A stretch of 64,000 nucleotides of DNA from Streptomyces albicerus (GTDB taxonomy: Bacteria; Actinomycetota; Actinomycetes; Streptomycetales; Streptomycetaceae): the NCBI RefSeq assembly GCF_008905045.1, contig NZ_VWMY01000008.1, forward strand, positions 1 through 64,000, written 5' to 3'. The notes under the pieces are model-generated. The model made no database searches and was not told where the DNA came from. It was given only the letters and a program-made list of their open reading frames with translations. Positions 25,247-36,533 of the stretch are shown piece after piece (the first letter of the stretch is position 1; the number at the start of each line of letters is the position of its first letter). A program made the position numbers and the translations under genes.

Positions 25247-25930
25247 TCAATCGCGGCTGCGGACCGCCGCTTCGGCGGTCAGGGTCATCAGTACGATCGT
25301 GACTCCGCCCGCGATCAGGCCCAGTTGGCCCACGGAGACCAACGGACCGAACGAGCGCGGTGCCACCAGTCCCTCAGGGTCCTCGTACACCACCATGCGA
25401 TCGCCGACCTGGACGTTCGCGTCGCACTGGCCCCGCCGGAAGAGCCCCTTGCTCGAGTCGAGCACCAGGGACGTGTTGTCCGGACGTCGGAGTTCGCAGC
25501 GGGAGTTCGTCATCACGGGTGCGCCCTCCTCCTTGGTGACGCGGTCGGTGACCTGCATCTCCGTGGCCTCGCCCCGCCAGTCGAGGACGGCGTCGGCCAT
25601 GAGCTCCAGCAGCGTCAGGAGAAAGAGCGACGCGACAACCAGGGCCACTCTGCCGTGCCACGAGGGCCAGTCGCCCGCGCCGGCGAGGCCGATCAGGCCG
25701 ATCGCGCCGAGCAACACCACGAGCCACACAAGGTTCCGCGCTCCCTGACCGTCGCCCCGCACCACGAACGCCAGCCCCGCGACGCCGATGACCAGCAGGG
25801 ATACGGCGACCCCCAAGACCGCCCCGGCAAGCCGCAGTCGGACCGGAGCCCAGGCCACAACTCCGGCTCTCTCCCACACTCGCGCCACCCGATCCCCCCT
25901 GCTCGCGCCGTAACCGTAAGGATGCCCCAA
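25247..25930 (-). CDS. Membrane protein of unknown function
   Basis: A 227-aa protein with four predicted helices: GAVLGVAVSLLVIGVAGLAFVV, NLVWLVVLLGAIGLIGLAG and VALVVASLFLLTLLELMA in the first half, and VGQLGLIAGGVTIVLMTL near the C-terminus. Between them lies an extracytoplasmic domain of about 75 residues with two Cys (SRCELRRPDN, RGQCDANVQVG). Small beta-rich soluble domains of this kind occur in Streptomyces membrane proteins. No partner genes. Confidence 0.78.
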   Translation of the reverse strand: MGHPYGYGASRGDRVARVWERAGVVAWAPVRLRLAGAVLGVAVSLLVIGVAGLAFVVRGDGQGARNLVWLVVLLGAIGLIGLAGAGDWPSWHGRVALVVASLFLLTLLELMADAVLDWRGEATEMQVTDRVTKEEGAPVMTNSRCELRRPDNTSLVLDSSKGLFRRGQCDANVQVGDRMVVYEDPEGLVAPRSFGPLVSVGQLGLIAGGVTIVLMTLTAEAAVRSRD

Positions 25931-26031
25931 TGCCTCGATGCCCCAACCGCAAGGCAGATGCCCAGGATTGGGGAAACAGATAAGGGGCTGGGAGGCAAAA
26001 CTCCGGGCTACTCAGGGCGCCTGACGCGTCG

Positions 26032-26652
26032 TCAATCTGACGACTGCGGCCGGGTCCGGCGGGCGTAGGCGCGGGCCGCGCGGGCGCGGTCGCCGCAGCG
26101 GGTCGAGCACCAGTGGCGGCGGCCGTGCCGCACCAGGTAACGGTTGCAGGGAGGTGAGCCGCAGGCGGTGAGGCGTTCGGCGTCGGGCCCTGTGAGCAGG
26201 TCGGCGGCGCCCGCGGCGAGGGTCGCGAGGGCGTGGTCCACGATCTCGGTGGTCGGGTGCGGGGCCGCGCGGTAGGGACCGTTCTTCTCGTCCCACTGCA
26301 GCAGGGCGGCCGTGGGAACCCTGGTCAGCGCGTCATTGACGGCGGACAGAGCCGTGGGCAGCGCGGGCAGGCCGGCAACGCGGGACGCGAGCAGCGACCG
26401 GATCTGTTCGCGCAGGGAACGCAGTTGCGCGGCGCACATCTCCCGCATTCCGGCGTCCACGGGGGCGAGGCCGTGCTCGGTCAGCCACCGATTGGCCGCG
26501 GCGGGAGTGCCGAGGAAGTCGAGGAACTGGCCGCCGGGCAGGGCGACGGCGCTGTTGGCGAAGTCGAGCGCGGGGTACTGCTCCGCGCCCGGCGCGGGCG
26601 GCGGAGTGGGCTCCACGGACTCGGCGGTCACGTTCTCGTTCACGGTTCTCAT
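26032..26652 (-). CDS. CGNR zinc-finger (ABATE-domain) transcriptional regulator
   Basis: A 206-aa regulator. The N-terminal ABATE domain (YPALDFANSAVALPGGQFLDFLGT ... AANRWLTEHGL) probably binds a stress ligand. The C-terminal finger has CGSPPCNRYLVRHG and HWCSTRCGDRARAARAYARR (a CGDR variant of CGNR) and should bind metal and DNA. ATG 26652 starts nearest the family N-terminus; 26670 is an alternative. It is divergent from the MBL hydrolase, and four or five ATCCGTGAG boxes lie between or at the starts, so it likely controls both genes. Confidence 0.87.
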   Translation of the reverse strand: MRTVNENVTAESVEPTPPPAPGAEQYPALDFANSAVALPGGQFLDFLGTPAAANRWLTEHGLAPVDAGMREMCAAQLRSLREQIRSLLASRVAGLPALPTALSAVNDALTRVPTAALLQWDEKNGPYRAAPHPTTEIVDHALATLAAGAADLLTGPDAERLTACGSPPCNRYLVRHGRRHWCSTRCGDRARAARAYARRTRPQSSD

Positions 26653-26668
26653 GGTACGGCTTGCGCCC

Positions 26669-26754
26669 ATCCGTGAGGAGCGACTACGGTCACATCACGG
26701 ATAGAACGCAACTCATCCGTGAGACATGCATTCGTGAGCCCCGAGATCCGTGAG
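26669..26754. promoter_or_regulatory. Array of ATCCGTGAG boxes, probable CGNR-regulator operator
   Basis: Direct copies ATCCGTGAG occur at 26669-26677, 26715-26723 and 26746-26754, a variant ATTCGTGAG at 26730-26738, and ATCACGGAT (inverted relative) at 26694-26702. The three right-hand copies are spaced 15 and 16 nt. They cover the divergent promoter region and the 5' leader of the MBL gene. Confidence 0.65.
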
Positions 26755-26766
26755 GTGTTCCCTGCC

Positions 26767-27546
26767 ATGACCGCTGCCCGCACACCCGCCGACCAGATCC
26801 CCGTCCGCGTCTTCGGCGGCCCGACGGCCCTCATCGAGTACGGCGGACTGCGCTTCCTGACCGACCCCACCTTCGACGCACCCGGTGAGTACCAACGACC
26901 GGGCGCCTCATTGACCAAGACCGCGCCGTCCTCCATCACGCCCGCCGACCTCGGCCCCGTCGACGCGGTCCTGCTCTCCCACGACGAGCACCCCGACAAC
27001 CTCGACAACTCGGGCCGGGCCCTCCTCGCCGACGTACCCGTCACGCTCACCACTCCCAGCGGCGCGGCCCGCCTCGGCGGCACCGCGCAGGGCCTCGCGC
27101 CCTGGGACTCGGTCGACCTGCACCGCCCCGACGGCGGCACCGTGACCGTGACGGGCGCACCGGCCCTGCACGGCCCCGAGGGCGTCGAGGACGTCGAGTC
27201 GATCACCGGCGAGGTCGTCGGCTTCGTCCTGACCTCCGCCGACCTGCCCACGGTCTACGTCAGCGGCGACAACGCCTCACTCACTCTGGTCAAGCAGACA
27301 GCCGAGCGGTTCGGCCCGGTCGACACCGCCGTCCTCTTCGCCGGGGCTCCCCGTTTCCCCTTCCTCTTTGACGGCGCACCGCTCGTCCTCGACAGCGCCC
27401 AGGCCGCCGAAGCCGCCCAGATCCTCGGAGCCCGCCGGGTGGTCCCGGTCCACTGCGACAGCTGGGCCCACTTCACAGAAAACCGCGACGACGTGGTGCA
27501 TGCCTTCACCGCGGCGGGCCTGGCCGACCGCCTGCAACTGGGCTGA
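26767..27546 (+). CDS. MBL-fold metallo-hydrolase with variant metal motif
   Basis: A 259-aa metallo-beta-lactamase-fold protein (UlaG-like branch). ALIEYGGLRFLTDPTFDAPG is the first sheet, LLSHDEHPDNLDNSG the metal motif (HxxHxDN instead of HxHxDH), TVTGAPALHGPEG carries a later ligand, VYVSGDNAS the Asp, and VVPVHCDSWAHF the last His. The Asn change is seen in some members, so activity is still plausible. ATG 26767 is used; an in-frame ATG at 26719 would pass through the operator boxes. It is probably induced through the divergent CGNR regulator. Confidence 0.87.
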   Translation: MTAARTPADQIPVRVFGGPTALIEYGGLRFLTDPTFDAPGEYQRPGASLTKTAPSSITPADLGPVDAVLLSHDEHPDNLDNSGRALLADVPVTLTTPSGAARLGGTAQGLAPWDSVDLHRPDGGTVTVTGAPALHGPEGVEDVESITGEVVGFVLTSADLPTVYVSGDNASLTLVKQTAERFGPVDTAVLFAGAPRFPFLFDGAPLVLDSAQAAEAAQILGARRVVPVHCDSWAHFTENRDDVVHAFTAAGLADRLQLG

Positions 27547-27622
27547 ACAGCCGCCGACCGGCCCAGCGTGCATCAGCACGGGCGATCAAGAGCGAGGGAG
27601 CCGGGAAAACGCCTGACAGCGC

Positions 27623-27661
27623 GAAGCGGCCCGGAGGTTTGCTCAACCTCCGGGCCGCTTC
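27623..27661. terminator. Strong bidirectional hairpin between MBL gene and hspR
   Basis: A perfect 17-bp stem (27623-27639 and 27645-27661; GCGGCCCGGAGGTT/AACCTCCGGGCCGC) with a 5-nt loop lies between convergent genes and ends the dnaK-hspR operon. Confidence 0.88.
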
Positions 27662-27678
27662 ACTCAGTTGACGAAGCG

Positions 27679-28137
27679 TCAGTCCGAGGACTGCTGTCGC
27701 TTCGGCCGCCACACCACCAGCGCGCTCGTCTGCTGGACCTCGTGGTACGGGACCAGGTCGCGGCGGTACGAGGCGTGGACGGCGGCCTCGCGCTGCTGCA
27801 TGGCCGTGGCCGCGCCGTCCAGGGCCGATTCCAGTTCCGCGACGCGGGACTGGAGGGCGGCCACCTGGTTCTCCAGTTCGATGATGCGCTTGATGCCGGC
27901 GAGGTTGATGCCCTCGTCCTGCGACAACTGCTGGACGGTGCGCAGCAGTTCGATGTCGCGGGCCGAGTAGCGGCGGCCGCGCCCGGCCGTGCGGTCCGGG
28001 GAGACCAGGCCGAGGCGGTCGTACTGGCGCAGGGTCTGCGGGTGCAGACCGGAGAGCTGGGCGGCCACCGAGATGACGTACACCGGTGTTTCTTCCGTCA
28101 GCTCATAGGGGTTACGACGGCGTCCGGTTGCGTCCAT
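27679..28137 (-). CDS. hspR: Heat-shock autorepressor HspR (MerR family)
   Basis: A 152-aa repressor of the Hsp70 regulon that uses DnaK as co-repressor. The MerR HTH and wing (about 18-70) read VYVISVAAQLSGLHPQTLRQYDRLGLV and GRRYSARDIELLRTVQQL, followed by a coiled coil (IIELENQVAALQSRVAELESAL). ATG 28137 follows GAGGAC, and dnaJ stops 7 nt upstream. It is the last gene of the dnaK operon. Its HAIR targets are visible before dnaK and clpB. Confidence 0.96.
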   Translation of the reverse strand: MDATGRRRNPYELTEETPVYVISVAAQLSGLHPQTLRQYDRLGLVSPDRTAGRGRRYSARDIELLRTVQQLSQDEGINLAGIKRIIELENQVAALQSRVAELESALDGAATAMQQREAAVHASYRRDLVPYHEVQQTSALVVWRPKRQQSSD

Positions 28138-28144
28138 GGTGTCC

Positions 28145-29329
28145 TCATGCTCCCTTCGCGGCCTGGAACAGCTCCGCCCGCGGATCCTCACCCGCGGTCG
28201 CCTCGCGATACGCCTCAAGCGCGTCACGAGCCTTCCCCGTAACGTCCTGCGGGACACTCACCTCGACGGTGACCAGCAGGTCTCCGCGGGTGCCGTCCTT
28301 GCGGACCGCACCCTTGCCGCGGGCGCGCATCGTACGGCCGTTGGGCGTGCCCGGCGGCAGCTTCAGGGTGACCGGGGGTCCCCCGAGCGTGGGCACGCGG
28401 ACCTCGCCGCCGAGCGCCGCCTCCGCGAAGGTGACGGGCACGGTGACGGTGAGGTTGTCGCCCTTGCGGCCGAAGACCGGGTGCGCGTCCACATGCACGG
28501 TGACGTACAAGTCGCCCGCGGGCCCGCCCCGTTCGCCCGGCGCTCCCTTGCCGCGGAGGCGGATGCGCTGGCTGTCCGACACCCCGGCGGGGATACGGAC
28601 CTGCATGGTCCGGGACGACTTGGCGCGCCCCGAGCCGTTGCAGACCAGGCACGCGTGCTCCGCGATCAGGCCGCGGCCCTTGCAGTCCGGGCAGGGGTCG
28701 GTCAGCGAGAAGCCGCCGCCCGAACCCCGGGCCACCTGGCCGGTGCCGACGCAGGTCGGGCACACACGCGGCGTGCCGTTCTTGTCGCCGGTGCCCGAAC
28801 AGGCCTTGCAGGGCGACTGCGAGGTCATGCGGAGGGGAACGGTCGCGCCGTCCACCGCCTCCGTGAAGCTCAGCGTGACCTCGGTGTCGATGTCCTGGCC
28901 GCGCCGCGGCTGCGTACGCGTGCCGGTGGTCGCGCCGCCGCGGTTGAACAGGCCCCCGAAGACATCACCGATGCCGCCGCCGAAGCCGCCCCCCGCCTGT
29001 CCTCCGCCCTGGGGGCCGCCTCCGAAGAGGTCGCCCAGGTCGAAGTTGAAGGAGCCGCCTCCGGCGCCGGGTCCGGGCCTGAAGCCGCCGTTGCCGAAGA
29101 GGGTGCGTGCCTCGTCGTATTCCTTGCGCTTCTTGGGGTCCCCGAGGATGTCGTTCGCCTCGGAGATCTCCTTGAAGCGCTCCTCGGCCTTCGCGTTCCC
29201 CTTGTTGGCGTCCGGGTGGTACTCGCGGGCGAGCTTCCGGTACGCCTTCTTGATCTCGGCCTCGGTGGCGTCCTTGGGGACGCCGAGGACCTTGTAGTAG
29301 TCCTTCTCGATGAAGTCCTTGGTGCTCAT
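28145..29329 (-). CDS. dnaJ: Chaperone DnaJ (Hsp40)
   Basis: A 394-aa co-chaperone that delivers clients to DnaK and stimulates its ATPase. The J domain is at 10-75 with HPD at 38-40, then a Gly/Phe-rich linker (GGGPQGGGQAGGGFGGG). Four zinc motifs follow (CKACSGTG, CPTCVGTG, CPDCKGRG, CLVCNGSG), then two C-terminal beta domains (GKGAPGERGGPAGDLYV). Complete type I DnaJ. It lies between grpE and hspR. Confidence 0.97.
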   Translation of the reverse strand: MSTKDFIEKDYYKVLGVPKDATEAEIKKAYRKLAREYHPDANKGNAKAEERFKEISEANDILGDPKKRKEYDEARTLFGNGGFRPGPGAGGGSFNFDLGDLFGGGPQGGGQAGGGFGGGIGDVFGGLFNRGGATTGTRTQPRRGQDIDTEVTLSFTEAVDGATVPLRMTSQSPCKACSGTGDKNGTPRVCPTCVGTGQVARGSGGGFSLTDPCPDCKGRGLIAEHACLVCNGSGRAKSSRTMQVRIPAGVSDSQRIRLRGKGAPGERGGPAGDLYVTVHVDAHPVFGRKGDNLTVTVPVTFAEAALGGEVRVPTLGGPPVTLKLPPGTPNGRTMRARGKGAVRKDGTRGDLLVTVEVSVPQDVTGKARDALEAYREATAGEDPRAELFQAAKGA

Positions 29330-29416
29330 CCTCGACGCCCCTCCTTCCGTACGTCCCTGTCACGTACGCGCTTGGTGTTCTTGATCCATACGCGCGCGCG
29401 TACGCCCTGTTTCACG

Positions 29417-32015
<2,599 letters not shown>

Positions 32016-32046
32016 TGTGCACGACGCTCGCCGCTGGGTCAAAGGA

Positions 32047-32067
32047 GCTGAGTCGACCTGGCTCAAC
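32047..32067. promoter_or_regulatory. Second, degenerate HAIR-like element
   Basis: GCTGAGT-CGACCTG-GCTCAAC keeps 5 of 7 bases in each arm and the 7-nt spacer, 52 bp upstream of the first. Multiple inverted repeats upstream of dnaK are known in Streptomyces. Confidence 0.65.
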
Positions 32068-32123
32068 TCTTATCTCTTCCTTACGCGCAATGAGGGTTTG
32101 ACCTGCGAGACCGGGAGGTGGGT

Positions 32124-32180
32124 GCGCCCCGAAAGGGGCGCGGGGAACTGCGCGACCAGCCCTCGACGACCCGCAGACGA
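32124..32180. repeat. Copy of the dispersed intergenic palindrome
   Basis: Contains GGGGCGCGGGGAACTGCGCGA, with CCAGCCC and CCCGCAGACGA following, also seen at 78-126. A GCGCCCC GAAA GGGGCGC hairpin (32124-32141) opens it. It is the best match to the element at the left end of the window. Confidence 0.75.
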
Positions 32181-32277
32181 CAACGGAACCACTCAGGCAA
32201 ACCTCAGCGACGCAGATCACCGCACCTCTGGCTACAGTGCGGCACTAGAAGTGGGTAGTCTCAGAGGACTGCATAAG

Positions 32278-32291
32278 TTACCGCTTAGTAA
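32278..32291. promoter_or_regulatory. Candidate operator TTAC-N6-GTAA upstream of Fe-S oxidoreductase
   Basis: A TTACCGCTTAGTAA palindrome 62 bp before the start of the FadF-like gene. Regulator unknown. Confidence 0.35.
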
Positions 32292-32352
32292 TGAGCTTCG
32301 AGAGGTCGTGGAGGCCGCTCGGAGGAAGCCTCGCAGGCCCGAGGAGCCCCAA

Positions 32353-34635
32353 ATGCAACTCGCCGCGATCATCGTGTCGCTGGTTCTGACCGTGGTCGGC
32401 GTCGCGCTGCTCGCACGCGCCATCGGCCAGTTCGTCCGGTACTTCAAGCTCGGCCAGCCCGCGCCCGCGGGGAGCCGTATCGACAACCCCTACCAGCGCA
32501 GTGTGACGCTGGTGCGGGAGTTCCTCGGCCACACGCGGATGAACCGATGGGGCGTCGTCGGCTTCGCCCACTGGTTCGTGGCGGTCGGCTTCCTGACGCT
32601 GCCGCCGACCCTGGTGCAGGCGTTCGGCCAGCTCTTCCAGGCCGACTGGGTGCTGCCGGTCATCGGCGACTTCCTGCCGTTCGAGATGTACACCGAGTTC
32701 ATCGGCGTGATGACCGTCCTGGGCATCGCCGTGCTCATGGTGATCCGCCTGCTGAGCCTGCCCTCAAGGGCGGGCCGCAAGTCCAGGTTCGCGGGCTCCA
32801 AGGCCGGCCAGGCGTACTTCGTCGAGTACGTCATCCTCACCATCGGCCTGGCGATCTACACCCTGCGCGGCCTGGAGGGCGCGCTGCACCACGTGGAGGG
32901 CTACGAGGCCGGGTACTTCGCCTCGTACCCGCTGGTCCTCGCCTTCGACGGGCTGAGCGTCTCCGCGCTGCAGAACCTGGTCTACTTCACCGCGATGGTG
33001 AAGATCAGCGTCTCGTTCATCTGGATGATCGTGGTCTCGCTGAACACCAACATGGGTGTGGCCTGGCACCGCTTCCTGGCCTTCCCGAACATCTGGTTCA
33101 AGCGCAACGCCACCGGTGAGACCGCCCTCGGCGCCCTGCAGCCGATGACCTCCGGAGGCAAGCCGATCGACTTCACCGACCCGGGCGAGGACGACGTCTT
33201 CGGCGTCTCCCAGGTCGAGCAGTTCTCTTGGAAGGGCCTGCTGGACTTCTCCACCTGCACCGAGTGCGGGCGCTGCCAGTCGCAGTGCCCGGCCTGGAAC
33301 ACCGGCAAGCCTCTCTCCCCCAAGCTGCTGATCATGTCCCTGCGCGACCACGCGCACGCCAAGGCCCCCTACCTGCTGGCCGGCGGCGGCAAGGACATGG
33401 AGGGCAACGAGAAGGCGAGCGCCGAGCAGCTCAAGGACGTACCCGCCGCCGCCCTCGCCGAGGCCGAGCGGCCGCTGATCGGGACCGTCGAGGAGAACGG
33501 CGTCATCGACCCGGACGTCCTGTGGTCCTGCACCACCTGCGGTGCCTGCGTCGAGCAGTGCCCGGTCGACATCGAGCACGTCGACCACATCGTCGACATG
33601 CGCCGCTACCAGGTGATGATCGAGTCCGCGTTCCCGTCCGAGGCGGGCACGATGCTCAAGAACCTGGAGAAGAAGGGCAACCCCTGGGGCCTGGCCAAGA
33701 AGCAGCGCCTGGAGTGGACCAAGGAGGTCGACTTCGAGGTGCCGGTGGTCGGCAAGGACCTCGAGGACCTCTCCGAGGTCGACTACCTGTACTGGGTCGG
33801 CTGCGCGGGCGCCCTCGAGGACCGCGCCAAGAAGACCACGAAGGCCTTCGCGGAACTCCTGCACATCGCGGGCGTCAAGTTCGCGATCATGGGCGGCGAC
33901 GAGAAGTGCACCGGTGACTCCGCCCGGCGTCTGGGCAACGAGCCGCTCTTCCAGGAGCTCGGCATGGAGAACGTGGCCGCGCTGAACATGGCGTTCGGCG
34001 AGGAGACGGACGACGAGGGCAACGTCACCGCGGAGTCGAAGAAGCCGAAGTCCGCCAAGAAGATCGTCTCCACCTGCCCGCACTGCTTCAACACCATCGC
34101 CAACGAGTACCCGCAGCTCGGCGGCGACTACGAGGTCATCCACCACACCCAGCTGCTCCAGCACCTCATCGACGAGGGCAAGCTGCTGCCGGTCACCCCG
34201 GTGGACGGGCTCATCACCTACCACGACCCCTGCTACCTGGGCCGCCACAACAAGATCTACACGCCCCCGCGCGAGATCATGTCGGCCGTCCCGGGCCTGC
34301 GCCAGCAGGAGATGCACCGCCACAAGGAACGCGGCTTCTGCTGCGGCGCCGGTGGTGCGCGGATGTGGATGGAGGAGCGGATCGGCAAGCGCATCAACAA
34401 CGAGCGCGTCGACGAAGCCCTTTCACTGAACCCGGACATCGTCTCGACGGCCTGCCCGTTCTGCCTCGTCATGCTGACCGACTCGGTCAACGGCAAGAAG
34501 AACGACGGCAAGGCCAAGGAGTCCATCCAGGTCGTGGACGTGGCCCAGCTGCTCCTCGACTCCGTCAGGACACCGGTGGACCCGGCCGGCGAGGCGGAAG
34601 CGCAGAGCACACCGAAGCCCGAGCCGGTGAAGTAG
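32353..34635 (+). CDS. Membrane-bound Fe-S oxidoreductase (FadF/HdrD-like)
   Basis: A 760-aa fusion: four or five N-terminal membrane helices (IIVSLVLTVVGVALLARAIG, VVGFAHWFVAVGFLTLPPTLV, FIGVMTVLGIAVLMVIRLL, YVILTIGLAIYTLRG, FTAMVKISVSFIWMIVV) in a NarI-like heme b/quinone domain, then two 4Fe-4S motifs (CTECGRCQSQC near 302 and CTTCGACVEQCP near 393) and two cysteine-rich CCG domains (YWVGCAGALEDR, STCPHCFNT, HDPCYLGRH, FCCGAGGARMW). It probably passes electrons from acyl-CoA dehydrogenase/ETF to quinone. ATG 32353 follows GAGGAG; the much longer open frame through dnaK is an antisense artefact. Confidence 0.95.
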   Translation: MQLAAIIVSLVLTVVGVALLARAIGQFVRYFKLGQPAPAGSRIDNPYQRSVTLVREFLGHTRMNRWGVVGFAHWFVAVGFLTLPPTLVQAFGQLFQADWVLPVIGDFLPFEMYTEFIGVMTVLGIAVLMVIRLLSLPSRAGRKSRFAGSKAGQAYFVEYVILTIGLAIYTLRGLEGALHHVEGYEAGYFASYPLVLAFDGLSVSALQNLVYFTAMVKISVSFIWMIVVSLNTNMGVAWHRFLAFPNIWFKRNATGETALGALQPMTSGGKPIDFTDPGEDDVFGVSQVEQFSWKGLLDFSTCTECGRCQSQCPAWNTGKPLSPKLLIMSLRDHAHAKAPYLLAGGGKDMEGNEKASAEQLKDVPAAALAEAERPLIGTVEENGVIDPDVLWSCTTCGACVEQCPVDIEHVDHIVDMRRYQVMIESAFPSEAGTMLKNLEKKGNPWGLAKKQRLEWTKEVDFEVPVVGKDLEDLSEVDYLYWVGCAGALEDRAKKTTKAFAELLHIAGVKFAIMGGDEKCTGDSARRLGNEPLFQELGMENVAALNMAFGEETDDEGNVTAESKKPKSAKKIVSTCPHCFNTIANEYPQLGGDYEVIHHTQLLQHLIDEGKLLPVTPVDGLITYHDPCYLGRHNKIYTPPREIMSAVPGLRQQEMHRHKERGFCCGAGGARMWMEERIGKRINNERVDEALSLNPDIVSTACPFCLVMLTDSVNGKKNDGKAKESIQVVDVAQLLLDSVRTPVDPAGEAEAQSTPKPEPVK

Positions 34636-34657
34636 CGGGCACGGCCCCGTAACGAAG

Positions 34658-34694
34658 CACCCCATGTCCTGGCTCAGACCCGGGACATGGGGTG
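34658..34694. terminator. Hairpin terminator after FadF-like gene
   Basis: CACCCCATGTCC (34658-34669) pairs with GGACATGGGGTG (34683-34694), with a 13-nt loop. It ends 10 nt before the next start codon, so the next gene needs a promoter within or overlapping it, or reads through. Confidence 0.8.
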
Positions 34695-34704
34695 TTGTCG
34701 TGGC

Positions 34705-36072
34705 ATGAGAGCGTTGCGCGGGGCAGTCGCCGGGGCGTGTGCCGTGGTGGTGCTGGGCGGTGTCATCGGGTGCGGCGCGGACAGCGGCGACGACGGCACG
34801 CCGGAAGAGGCGCCATCGGCGGCTCCCGTGAGCGCCGTGCCCGTGCCGCGGGGCGATGGCGGCACGATCGCGGACGACGTGAACGGCGACGGATATCCCG
34901 ACCTCGCGTACGCCGCCGCGTACGGCCGGGCCGACGAGTACGGCAGGGCCAGGCAGAACTGCGCGGTCGTCGTCTACGGCTCCGCCAAGGGCCTCGACCC
35001 CGCGGTCCGCACCGTCCTGGAGCCGAATGTCGCGGCCCTGCCCGTCAAGCTGAGCCCGGTCCTTCAGCCGTACCCCGTCCTCGCCGATCTCGACGCCGAC
35101 GGCTACGCCGACCTGAAGTTCGGCCCGGATGTGATCTGGGGCGGTCCGACCGGCCCCGACCCGCGGACGCAGAGCACCGGCCTGGCCGAACTCACCGGCA
35201 CGCCGGGCGACTTCGACGGCGACGGGCGTCTCGACCTGCCCGCCGTCGAGGACACCCAGGACAATCCCGCCTTCCGCGTCCTGTACGGCCCCATCGACCG
35301 GAACGGCAGCCCGTCCCGGCGCGGTGACAGCCGCCCGGACCCCGTCAACCACCCCGACTCCTACAACGCGTACTCGCTCCGCGCCGTCGACGCGGACGGC
35401 GACCGGACCGCCGACCTCGTCGCCTCCAGGACCACCGACGACGAGCAGCGTGAGGCATTCCTGCTCGAGGCGGGCGACGGTCCCGGCGGATTCGCCGCGC
35501 GGGCAAGGAAGTTGAGGACCGGCAGTTCGGTCGCCTCCGGTGACTTCGACGGGGACGGCAAGGGCGATCTGGTCGTCGGGGACAGCGGCAGCCGCAACGA
35601 CGAACCCGGGTACGAGACCGAGGCACCCGGCGTGGACGGCACCTTCACCGTCTACCCGGGCGACGGAGGACCGCCGCGGCCGTACGACCTGGACCTCGCC
35701 GGCGACTACCTCACCGGCGACCTGGACGGCGACGGCCGCGACGAACTGCTGATCGGCGACACGACGGACACGTACCCCGTCCACCCGGACGTCACCGTCG
35801 TACGCGGCCTCCTGCGCGACCGCGCCGCCCCCGGCACCGACACGCTGAGCCGCATCGGCCCCGCCCGCGTCCCCGGCACCGACCGAGGCGTGAAGAAGAA
35901 CGATCGGTACGCCCGTCTCGCCGCCGTACGCGACTTCGACCAGGACGGCCGCGACGAGGTCGTCCTGCACTGGACGCTGCCGGAGCGGGGACCCTCGTAC
36001 GTCTGGGTCGTCGACGGCGGCGGCAAGGATGTGGTGGCGTTCCACGACGGACGGTTCACGGAGACGGAATGA
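34705..36072 (+). CDS. FG-GAP/VCBS repeat lipoprotein
   Basis: A 455-aa exported beta-propeller protein. The lipobox VIGC places Cys at 23. About seven Ca-binding D-x-[DN]-x-D-G-x-x-D loops follow (DVNGDGYPDLAYA, DLDADGYADLKF, DFDGDGRLDLPA, DADGDRTADLVA, DFDGDGKGDLVVG, DLDGDGRDELLIG, DFDQDGRDEVVL), typical of integrin-alpha-like N-termini. It should sit on the outer face of the membrane and bind ligand or polymer. It is the first of four such genes to 41816. ATG 34705 precedes the basic signal; ATG 34687 overlaps the terminator. Confidence 0.88.
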   Translation: MRALRGAVAGACAVVVLGGVIGCGADSGDDGTPEEAPSAAPVSAVPVPRGDGGTIADDVNGDGYPDLAYAAAYGRADEYGRARQNCAVVVYGSAKGLDPAVRTVLEPNVAALPVKLSPVLQPYPVLADLDADGYADLKFGPDVIWGGPTGPDPRTQSTGLAELTGTPGDFDGDGRLDLPAVEDTQDNPAFRVLYGPIDRNGSPSRRGDSRPDPVNHPDSYNAYSLRAVDADGDRTADLVASRTTDDEQREAFLLEAGDGPGGFAARARKLRTGSSVASGDFDGDGKGDLVVGDSGSRNDEPGYETEAPGVDGTFTVYPGDGGPPRPYDLDLAGDYLTGDLDGDGRDELLIGDTTDTYPVHPDVTVVRGLLRDRAAPGTDTLSRIGPARVPGTDRGVKKNDRYARLAAVRDFDQDGRDEVVLHWTLPERGPSYVWVVDGGGKDVVAFHDGRFTETE

Positions 36073-36104
36073 CCCCGGGTGCCGTCGCCTCCGGTGCTCG
36101 GTGC

Positions 36105-36527
36105 TCAGCGGATCGGTGTCGTCTGTGCCAGGGCTATGCGCCAGTCGTCGTTCTCGCGGGTCATGACGTAGGTCATCGCGCCGGTCGAGGGGAGTGCGGA
36201 CGCGTTCTCCGACTCGGCTCGCTCGTCGTGGATCGTCTTGGTCAGGCTCACGATGACGACGTCGGGGGTGACGAACCGGATGTCGTCGATCGCCAGCTCG
36301 GTGCGGACGTCCTTCAGCGAGGAGGAGAGCGCCTCGGCCATGGCGGAGGCGAAGGTCTCGCGTCCGAAGAGGCGTCGGCCGGCGACGTTGATGAGGACGA
36401 GGTCGGAGGTGTGCAGTGCCGGGAGCACCTCCGGGTCGGTCTGCGCCTCTTGGCTCCGCGCGACGAGTTCGCGGATCCGCTGCTCGTCGATGTCCTGGGC
36501 GGGGAGAGTGGAGTTCGTGGTGTCCAT
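36105..36527 (-). CDS. SnoaL-like / DUF4440 family protein
   Basis: A 140-aa NTF2-fold protein (SgcJ/EcaC-type). An N-terminal helix (DIDEQRIRELVARSQEAQ) leads to TSDLVLINVAGRRLFGRETFASAMAEAL and the sheet DIRFVTPDVVIVSLTKTIHDE ... MTYVMTRENDDWRIALAQTTPI. Members act as ligand carriers, isomerases or unknown stress proteins. A MerR-type promoter just upstream predicts a leaderless mRNA starting at or near this ATG. Confidence 0.87.
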   Translation of the reverse strand: MDTTNSTLPAQDIDEQRIRELVARSQEAQTDPEVLPALHTSDLVLINVAGRRLFGRETFASAMAEALSSSLKDVRTELAIDDIRFVTPDVVIVSLTKTIHDERAESENASALPSTGAMTYVMTRENDDWRIALAQTTPIR

Positions 36528-36533
36528 GCGGCA

